From Promerops cafer (taxonomy: Eukaryota > Chordata > Aves > Passeriformes > Nectariniidae): a stretch of 64,000 bases of DNA. Shown here one piece after another: positions 55,736 to 64,000 of this stretch. The notes beneath the pieces were generated by a model that made no database searches, was not told the origin of the DNA, and saw only the letters and a list, made by a program, of their open reading frames with translations. Numbering within the stretch: the stretch's first letter is position 1; each line of letters opens with the position of its first letter. The stretch covers positions 62,001 to 126,000 of the forward strand of contig VZSE01004154.1 of assembly GCA_013398275.1 (NCBI GenBank), in the 5' to 3' direction. A program made the translations under genes and the position numbers.

Positions 55736-58700
55736 CAGCTCAATGGAAAATTATAACTTCATACTACTTTACATTGCCTTACCTTTAGGCTATGAAAGAA
55801 AGAATTTCATTTCCCTTTGTCATAAGGTGATAAATTAGTGCAAAGAGAAACAGTAGGACATGTGCAAACACAATGGGAGGAGATGTGGAGTTAGAAGAAG
55901 AGCTTGATAAATCAGCAAGACAAAAGTATTCCAAACTATAAAAATTCTGGAAAAGAAAACCTATCAGAGAACACCTGGTTTGAAAGAAACAGCTAGTCCT
56001 GAATCTTCAACAGAAACAAACTCTTGAAATCACATTCAAATAAATATAATCTTGCTGATAACATATGACTTAATATTTCAGCTTTTCTACATGTCAATGT
56101 TTTTAATCAGTCTATTCTAGCACTGATGATTAATGAGATGAAAGGATGAATACACTAATTGAATGAAAGTGGGAAATACTGGATACAGCTTTTTCCCCCC
56201 CCAGTGACTATTATTATTCTTATTAAGGAAACATCTGCCAAGAGAGCCCTGAAAGTGGGTTGATAATCCTTTTCGCACCGAAAGCATGCATGGAGAAGCA
56301 CACATTCTACTTTATGAATAATTTATTTCTGAGGCTTAGCAATACCAGTCTCTCTGATGAACTGTTGTGATGCAGTACCTTTATTCTCCTTGGGCACCTG
56401 TATGTATCAGCAGTAACCAAGTACACACCTCCACACAAAAACCTAGGAGCTCAACAAGTTACATTTAGAAGTAGCAAAACAAATAATTATGTAAATAACA
56501 AGGCCATGGCTAACACTTAGCATTCCCTGCGTGTGACCAGATGAATCAAAGCTGAAATAATGTAATTAGGAATTTTATCACAAATATAATACACCAGAGA
56601 ATAGAGAAATCATCCTTACTGTTTCATTTTCAAGCCTTTTGAAAGATTTAGCGACAGCAATGATTAAAAACCTTAATAAAGAAACCAGTAATTCAGAACG
56701 GGTTCTGTCAGTAACCCGGAATTGTTGATCCGTATTGATCTGACCAATGTCAGCTGTTATTTTCATTGTTAAAATTGCTTTACCATCACCAGTTTACTGT
56801 TTGATCCTTGAATGTCAGACTGAAAATGAGCTAATAAGAAAACACCTTCCACAGAAGGTCTTCAAACCTAGGTTGTAGGTTGAACAGCAATTGCAGTTGC
56901 TCAGCTCAGTATCTTTTGCCAGAACTACATTTACAATTTATTGCTTCCTTATTCTCTGCCACAGTACAGTGGAGCTTTTCCCAGGGATACTTGTTTGTTG
57001 GGATCAGATTCTGTTACTTGCTGGTAGTCCTGTCCTACATTTATTTAATCTGTTTATGTAGATATGGTGATTTTTGGAGCTTTTATGGAAACAATTATCA
57101 TGGATGTGAAGTATTTCAGACATCATGAATGCTATCAAAGTATTTTATTTAATAAATTAATTGCTGCAATAAGAAGGTCGGAACTAAACATTACACTGAG
57201 ACTTTACATGAAATTTTACGTGTAAGAGTATCCCTAAACTTTTCATTTAGGTATTTCCATATAGCAGGCTGTTAAGCTGATGTCTATTCTACTGACAAAA
57301 TCATCAGAGAGTAGTGAAAGCTCGAAGTACTGGGAAAATAGTCACCAAAGAACAAAGAAGTGATAAATACTGCTCCACTGCATATAGATTTAATTTATTT
57401 GCTTTCCAAAAAAAGATAGAAAAAGGATAAAGAACATGAATCCCCCTTCTCCCTCCTCCATTGCACTGATTTCTATAGTAAGCAATACAGTGGGGAAAGT
57501 GGACATTTAGCAGAACTTTTATCAATATTCCCATACATAAAGTCTATTCCAGTTTTTATCAGTACAGAACACAGAATCAGATGGAAAATTATAGCTCCTA
57601 ATAGGTCTCTCAGAAAACAACTACTTCCCCCTATGAAAACTGGAGCAACGGCAGCTGATCTTCTTTTCCCACTTTTTTCCCCTCTTGTACCTGTTAGTTT
57701 TTCCTTAGCTGGATGTACATTATCTGCTTTTAGGATTCTGGCTTGCCTGTTGCCCTTACCACCATTTACTGTTTCCATTTCTTACTTTTTTGTTTAATCA
57801 TCAGACCAATATTCAGGGTGACACGTAATTTTAATCTGTGCCACTTCATTCCAGCCCAGTTGACTAAGCAACAGAGGCAGAGATAAAAGCCACGAGTGCT
57901 GAAACCCACATTCTTACAGTGCACAGGAGCCCTGTGTCCAAAGGTCAGGCACCCGTTCTGACAAGGACTTGCATGACTGCATAGGGAAATGTGACTTGGA
58001 GCACTCACAGCCTCTCGGGTGTTACTACAGCAGCCCTGCAGATGAGGAGCCATAAGCACACCCTGATACTGAGTGAAACTAGTTAGTCCAGCTCACAGAA
58101 CCCCCATGCACCATCTCAGCTGTATTTCCCCTCACCACCGCTATCAGCCTGTAAGGCCACAGCTCACAGTTCCTGATGGCATCAAGGAACACACACGTGC
58201 ACTTACATGTACTCCTTCTGTCTGCCTGCAGGACAGCTGGGATTGACCTGCAGTCATGCCAGCCTCCTGGGGGAACAGCTCACAGACAGCCACAGAGCAC
58301 ATGAGCCCCAAGAACAGTAATTATGCCTCAGAATTAAACAACAGAGGGAACAAAAGTACAATTAATATGCTTGTGTACTCTCAGACCTGCTGGTCCAATG
58401 CAAAGTCACTCAGTGCCTTAAAATAAGTACAGTGACCTGCAGAGGCATGTGGTAAATAAATAATGAAAGCCAAGAAAGAGAGGCCTGAGTGTGGAAGAAC
58501 CGTGCAACTGTACAGTGAGAGGACTACTCAAGTAGGGAAGATAGCAGAAACAAAATGAAAGAATTTTTTAAAAAGTAACAGCAGCTTTGGCAGAAATCTT
58601 CATAGTGCTGTATACACTGAATTTGACACATAGTTGTGCCTAGCTGCATTAATTTCTTCCCCTGAACCAAGTTCTGCAAGCTGGGCTCTGCTCATTTAAG

Positions 58701-60269
58701 ATTCCTTTCACCAATATGAAACAGCTGCATTGGAGGAGAAAACAGAGAAAGGTCTCCAGGCACACTATCTTCATTAGCAATTAGTCACTCTCTTCAAATG
58801 CATGATAACACGCCTGCTTCTCCTCCTGGGGGCCAAGAGACATAAAAGTGCAACACAATGAGATGAGAAAGAAACCAGGAGATGCTTATCCTGTGCCTAA
58901 GAAAAGCAAGAAACAAAACCAGGTGTTTCAGGTGCTGTTTCCCTGGAGGGTCTAAAAAACACTAGGTTGTGTTGAGTGAGGCTTCTTACATATTCACAGC
59001 CCAATGAAGTTGGTATGGGCACTCTCACATGGAGTCTTTTAACACCATGGTAGCTGGGGAAATTTGATGGTATGGTGAGAAGTCAGTAGATGGGGCTTTG
59101 CAACTGGGAAGTAAAATTCCCAGTGAAGAATTGGGAGCAGGAGATATCTCTCTACTGAATTGTTAAAAGTACTTCTTAGAAAAAAGCCTGAATCTCAAGC
59201 TCAGTAAATGTTCACAGAAGCTGCACGACAAATTCAGGTAGCATTCCATGTGACAAATGAAAGCTACAATACCTATACTAATATGATCTCACTGTTGACT
59301 CCAGAGACTTCCGTGCAAAAGCACTTTTTAAAATTAAGCACTTTATGTGCCACACCTAAGCTTTACCAGCAAAACCAATCACCCTATGATTCAGTAAATT
59401 TAGCTTTTTTGTTTGGATAACAGAGTCTTCTTGAACTTCCTAATATACCAACAGTATCCAGCTCTCTCTTACATTCATCAGGGGACATGGGAGTTTTAGC
59501 TCTACATCAAATTGGCAAGCAGTATAGCTTACATCTTCCTTAGTATGACTGTCATTTCAGTCTTGGAAACTTACACTCAGAATATTGTTTTCACAATAAT
59601 AGATACTTTAAATTGAAGTGGTCTAGAAAATTTTGTGTTCAAAATAACACTGATAACAAAACCCAAATGTACTTGGTCTTCCTGAACCATTAAAGTTCTA
59701 CTTAACAAACCATATATACCTACATGGTTCCTGCTTTCTCTCTAGGAATGACTCTAGAAAGACTAACATTTTATAAAGTTAGCTGGTAGAAAACATTGCA
59801 ATATATGCTGAAAAACAAACAAAGATAAAACCCAGTTATATTTTGTAAAGTTTCTTCAAGTATTTTAGGTCCTTGCCAAGTTACCAGCCTTTAAAAGGCC
59901 AGCAGAATCTTATTGAAATGACAAACATGTATTTTGCAGGACAAAAACAGCCATCTCCGAATGAAATACTAACAATACGTTCCCAAAAGCATTCATCTGA
60001 AATGGTTCAAATAATTGAAACACACGTGGGCTGTTTTACATGCAAGCGACACAGCCCTAGCACAGTGGAAACAGGCAACAGAATTATCCTCCGAGAGGAT
60101 TTTATCTCAACCCAGAAACAACGCTAAGCAAAGTTCATAAACAAATGCAGAAAGAGCCGGAGCTCCTAATGACAAAAACGAAGCTCAAGTTCAGTGTCCC
60201 CTCGCATACTCTCTCTGCGGTTCACACCTGCCCATAACCCCTTGATTTATCCTTTTTTCTCCTGAACGT

Positions 60270-61560
60270 TCAGGACTCGCTGCCCAGGCGGGGCCACACA
60301 CTCCCACTCAGCACCGGCACCGCCCGGGGCCGCGCAGCGCCCGTCTCGCGTCCCTTCGGGGTTCTCATCAGCACCTTCCGTACTTTACACACGTGAACGT
60401 TTCGCAAAAGAAACATAATATAAAGCAACATACGCTCAGGAAGTAATAATAATAACAAAAAAGAAAATCTGTATCTTACGCACACTGCTCACTGCTACCT
60501 GTGTGGAGGAGCGCCGATCCCGCTCACCTGCCGAACGCGCCCGCCCGCCGGCTCCGCTCGCCGCCCGCTCCCGGCCCCGCTCCCGCNTCGGGGCCGGTCT
60601 CGACGGCCGGCGGGGCTGTCCCGCACCTGACACCCAGGTGCGTCCCACCTGCGCGGGGAGTGCTGCCACGGCCGGCCCGGGGAGGCGGCGGGTGGGGAGG
60701 GAGCTGTACCGAGCGCTCCCTTGGCACCGAAGTTTCCTCCTTGCCGCCCCTCACAGCGCGGGCGCTCCCCTCCTCGCTTAAGCCGCTCTCAACACTGTGG
60801 TGCTTCCTTCCTCCCATCCCCTGGAGTCCCTGCCCCGTACTCCGCCAGGCGCCCGCCGGGGCTGGACGATCCCTCAGTGCTGCTGCCGGACTAGCCGACG
60901 CTCGGCAGGGTGCGCTCGGCCCCAGCTGCGTGTTACCTGTCCGTGCAGCGTTCCGCGCAGCAGAACCCCGCTGAGGCGGCGAGGTGCCCGCGGGAGCCAT
61001 CAGGGACCGACCCGGAGCCGCCGCGGCTGCTCCGTGTGCAGGGACGAAGCGGTTAAAGCCGAACAGCGCCGGGGGAGGAGGTTTGGGCCCTGCCGGCCGC
61101 CGTCCCGCCGTGCCCGCCCCGCGCCGCGCCGCCCGATTCAAAGCGGAGCCATGGCGGAGCAGGGCCTGGGCATGGCCTCCATGATCCCCGCGCTGCGGGA
61201 GCTCGCCGGGTAGGATGGGCCTGGCGGCCGCCGTGCAGACCATGTGTGTGCGGGGGCTGTGCTGCGCTGAGGGAAGCGCGCCCGGCATGTGTGGCGGGGA
61301 AGGGGAGAAGGAGGTGTGCGAGGTGTCCTGCGGCCGGGCCCGCGCCTTCACCTCAGTTGGTCCCTTCTCCCGCCACCTGCCAGGGTCTGTCCCTCTCCCC
61401 CTCCCGGGTGGCGCTGGCAGATCCTGACGTGAGCGGCCTGGTGGCCTCAGAGCACCCAGTGCAGCGGGGCTGGCGCTGTGTTTGCTGTGAGCGCTCACCG
61501 AGAGCCGCGCTAGCTGGAATATGCCGGGCTCTGGAGTTTTAATGGCAGTACGAGCACTGT
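60270..61560. promoter_or_regulatory. ATR: CpG island at the ATR start, possibly bidirectional
   Basis: Dense CpG sequence surrounds ATR exon 1 and extends about 900 bp upstream. No TATA box was seen; GC-rich Sp1-like stretches occur near 61115-61135. On the minus strand a near-consensus splice donor CAG|gtgagc sits at 60528, with further donors at 60499 (CAG|gtagca) and 60480 (TGC|gtaaga). These could end a leader exon transcribed leftward toward PLS1. An N at 60587 interrupts this part. Edges are approximate. Confidence 0.7.
61151..61209 (+). CDS. ATR: ATR coding exon 1
   Basis: Encodes residues 1-19 plus two bases of Gly20. Donor GCCGG|gtagga. Confidence 0.95.
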
Positions 61561-64000
61561 TACTTTGTATTGCAGTAGGCAGCGAGCCGATACGGAGGTA
61601 CAATTGTATACTGAAGATCCGACCCTACAAGCCCTGACTGCTGAGGGACAGGCCGGTCACTAAAACAAGAAAATTTACAAAAACCCCGAACCCAACCGCC
61701 CCCCCCCGCCCCAACCTCTACACAACACTAAGAAATCAATTTGTATTTATTTTTGAAGACTTCTAGAAGAAAATCAGTGTTTAACGTTAAGTTGTTGAGA
61801 TAGTCTTCAAGTAACTATTTTGTGCTTTAAAATTGGTAACATCAAAATATCATTCTTTTAATTTTAGTGCTAGTCCAGAGGAGTACAACACAGTTGTGCA
61901 GAAACCAAGACAAATACTCTGCCAGTTCATTGACAGAATTCTTACAGATGTAGATGTTGGTAAGCATTACATTCCTATCATCTAAAATTGTCTGCTTTAT
62001 ACTTTAAGTAGTTCCTGCCAAAAATAAAAGTTAAAACTCTCATTTTTAAGAAAGTTTTAGTTGAATACAGTACCATTTATGACTTATTTTTTAATAAAGT
62101 CCGTGATGAAGTATTTTCTGTTAGGATGTGAAGTTCCTTATGTAAATAAACCATACACACACACCCGCCAAAGAAGGAGGGGGTGAATGCAGTGCAGGAT
62201 TGTATGAATACAAATGCTCACAACATTGAAAAGCAGGAGTGTCATGCAATGTCACTGTTCATGAGTAACATAGCTTGCAATTCTTAATATTCACATGTGT
62301 CTTTCAGAATTGAAATCTTGTCTGAATCTCAAGATGGTTTCCTTCTTGTACTAACTGACACTGGATCCTGGGGGATCTGGATAAATCTGATATGATTCAG
62401 ATACCTGTTTCAATGGAGCAGCATTAGATATGTTCAGTGTTTTGTTAAACTTTCTGCTTCAGTAAGCTGAATTTACTATTTAAAACCTTTTATATTCTGG
62501 AGGTTTGAAACAATTCTCAGCATTGTTTCTCTAGCAAGACTGCAAACTTAGGGAAATGTTAAGTATTTTCTATTCTTCACTCAACACACGGATAGAATTT
62601 TAACTGAATGTCAATGCACTTGGGGTTAATAATATTTAATGAGTAATTTATACTTTTCATCATACAGTGTGGAGTCACATAGAGGGTTTATAATGTGCAT
62701 GAAATTATCCTCATGGATTAAAAGATACACTCCCAATAAATAATTTGGAAGGTTTAATGCCATATCATAGTATTTTATATATATTTTTAAAAATCTTTCT
62801 CATAAGAACAAAGTTTTTGGAGTGGTTTATTGCAATGCTGATTTAAATATTGTTCTCTTGTTTTTTTAAAGTTGCCTTGGAACTGATTAAGAAATCAGAT
62901 TCACAGCCGAGTTCTGTAATGTTGCTTGATTTTATTCAACATATCATGAAATCTTCCCCACTTATGTTTGTAAATGTGGATGGAAATCAGGAGGAAACTG
63001 AATGCAGTTGCATTGGTGAGTTTGTTGAAAATGTTTATGTTGAAGCTTGGTGTTTTCAGGATTTAAATTTGCAGACAGTGGGATCATCCAAAAGAACAGA
63101 AAGGGGGGAAAAGGCAGATATGTAAGTTCATCATTATAAACTTATAAGTGAATATGATGATAGACTGAATACTGTGAATGGATTAGCACTTGTGATAATG
63201 GAAATTTCTCAGGACAGATTTTGACATTATTCATTACCATTGCATAGATATATTATTATATCGTGTTGATGAGGTATGCTGTACATGTACTCATTGCCTG
63301 AGGGTGTTTTTTTGACAGAGGAAAAACCAGTGTAAAATGTGTGTGTTCCATTCCCAACCCCATGTTCTGCCCCCTCTTTTCCTCTTTTTCAATGGCATCT
63401 ACTGAGTAAATGTCCCAGTGAAGACTCTGTTTACTGAGCCTGCATGCATTTATCTCAAGGAGTTTAGTTGCAGTGGTAAGCAATCTGCTCTTAGAGAGGT
63501 TCTCAATTGGAGATTTTAGTTTTAATCTTAATAATAAAGGTTCTCTTTTGTTGTCCTAGAATTTAGTAACTGGATCATAACAAGGCTTCTTCGTATTGCT
63601 GCAGCACCAAACTGCAACACATTGCACAAGAACATTTGTGATGTCATCTGCTCTTTACTGTTTCTGTTTAAAATGAAGAGTGGCTCCATTTTTGAAGCAC
63701 TAACTAAAGACTTGCTACAGCTTTTTCAAGACTTAATCATCTTGCATGAAAGAGATGCACAGAAGCATCTCTGGGGAGATGGACTGGTCTGGCCAGTGAC
63801 TGTACAGAGATTTTCCAGCAATATAAGTGACAAAGTGGGATATTTAAGATTGGCACCATTACAGCTGATGGGTATGCCTAATATAGAATATTTGGAAGTT
63901 GTATTAATTTCTATTCTGACAAATATTGTTGCAGATATCTTTTTTGTAAGACAAGATATTATTCTCTGGGGGATAGGCTGCTCCCTGTTAGAGTATGGCA
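61151..64000 (+). CDS. ATR: ATR checkpoint kinase, N-terminal exons (partial at right edge)
   Basis: ATR is the nuclear PI3K-like Ser/Thr kinase that, with ATRIP, responds to RPA-coated single-stranded DNA and stalled forks and activates CHK1. Four exons (59, 92, 144 and at least 441 nt) join in frame to about 245 residues. The start reads MAEQGLGMASMIPALREL, followed by the near-invariant EEYNTVVQKPRQILCQF and LLDFIQHIMKSSPLMFVNV. This is the helical HEAT-repeat N-terminus that binds ATRIP. The kinase domain, more than 2,000 residues further on, is outside the window. The start has a strong context (gccATGG) and lies in a CpG island. Gene order and orientation relative to PLS1 match mammals. 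Confidence 0.96.
61684..61712 (-). promoter_or_regulatory. G-quadruplex-forming motif in ATR intron 1
   Basis: On the minus strand four G runs (4, 9, 3 and 4 long) are separated by loops of 1, about 5 and 3 nt, meeting the usual G3+N1-7 pattern. It lies about 500 bp downstream of the ATR start codon on the template strand. Folding is inferred from the pattern only. Confidence 0.5.
61868..61959 (+). CDS. ATR: ATR coding exon 2
   Basis: Encodes residues 20-50, GASPEEYNTVVQKP to LTDVDV, plus one base of Val51. Acceptor aattttag|T, donor GTTG|gtaagc. Confidence 0.96.
62872..63015 (+). CDS. ATR: ATR coding exon 3
   Basis: Encodes residues 51-98, VALELIKKSDSQPSS to ETECSCI, plus one base of Glu99. 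The acceptor tttttttaaag|TT has a long T tract; the donor is ATTG|gtgagt. The open frame runs on into the intron, but exon 4 resumes in phase only from 63015. Confidence 0.96.
63560..64000 (+). CDS. ATR: ATR coding exon 4 (partial, runs off the window)
   Basis: Encodes residues 99 to about 245, EFSNWIITRLLRIAA to GCSLLEYG, and is still open at the edge. Acceptor ttgtcctag|AA. The middle (HLWGDGLVWPVTVQRF) is noticeably less like mammalian ATR than exons 2-3, while the helical pattern is kept. Confidence 0.95.

Larger units (their letters stand above)
41881..60250. other. Non-coding stretch upstream of the PLS1 start codon
   Basis: About 18 kb with no exon that could be assigned to a known protein. 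It holds the duplicated block (43619-46422 and 46753-49556), a CR1 fragment, a microsatellite at the gap, and a 20-bp tandem duplication. It is probably mostly the first intron of PLS1 if the leader exon lies in the CpG island at 60.3-61.5 kb. Open frames of 143 codons (50441-50872, plus) and 149 codons (54699-55148, minus) match nothing I recognise. Confidence 0.6.
61210..63559 (+). other. ATR: ATR introns 1-3
   Basis: Introns 61210-61867, 61960-62871 and 63016-63559. Intron 1 begins in CpG-island sequence and includes the G-quadruplex motif; introns 2 and 3 are AT-rich with nothing recognised. Confidence 0.85.

Noticed and set aside
60524..61603. 359-codon minus-strand open frame across the ATR CpG island
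   Set aside because: It arises from GC-rich sequence with few stops, runs antisense through ATR exon 1, crosses an N and has low-complexity Pro/Arg/Ala/Gly composition. No domain is recognisable.

Overview
The window is nuclear DNA from a vertebrate, most likely a bird. It is AT-rich, with small GT-AG exons scattered over introns of about 0.1-5 kb, two CpG islands at gene starts, and the only interspersed repeat recognised is a CR1-type LINE fragment, the dominant avian retroelement. No Alu, L1 or bacterial features were seen. The exact species cannot be told from the sequence.

Three protein-coding genes account for all the strong coding signal. (1) TRPC1, minus strand, complete coding sequence in 13 exons from the start codon at 17281 down to the stop at 661. 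It encodes 781 residues of a canonical TRP cation-channel subunit; the 3' UTR runs off the left edge. (2) PLS1 (plastin-1 / I-fimbrin), minus strand, complete coding sequence in 15 coding exons from 41842 down to 19175. It encodes 630 residues, with two EF-hands and four calponin-homology domains. (3) ATR, plus strand, the first four coding exons from 61151 to the right edge. They give about 245 N-terminal residues of the checkpoint kinase; the rest of the gene lies outside. All exon chains were built by hand from splice sites and codon phase, and each joins in frame. The same three neighbours lie together in human 3q23 with the same relative orientations, so this is ordinary conserved synteny.

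Layout: 1-660 TRPC1 3' UTR; 661-17281 TRPC1; CpG island about 16900-17470 at the TRPC1 start; 17282-19174 PLS1 3' UTR plus the short PLS1-TRPC1 interval; 19175-41842 PLS1; 41843-60250 non-coding sequence upstream of the PLS1 start codon, probably mostly its first intron; CpG island about 60270-61560 holding the ATR start and a good minus-strand splice donor that could belong to a PLS1 leader exon; 61151-64000 ATR.

The three genes do not form a pathway: TRPC1 is a membrane cation channel, PLS1 an actin bundler of microvilli and stereocilia, and ATR a nuclear DNA-damage kinase. No undescribed biological system was found. The most consequential observation concerns the assembly: 43619-46422 and 46753-49556 are near-identical copies of 2,804 bp, placed head to tail between a 45-N gap and a single N. 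This looks like a redundant (second-haplotype) contig rather than a biological duplication. Other points are a perfect 17-bp inverted repeat in a PLS1 intron, a possible divergent ATR/PLS1 promoter, a frame-neutral TRPC1 cassette exon with a weak donor, and a G-quadruplex motif in ATR intron 1.
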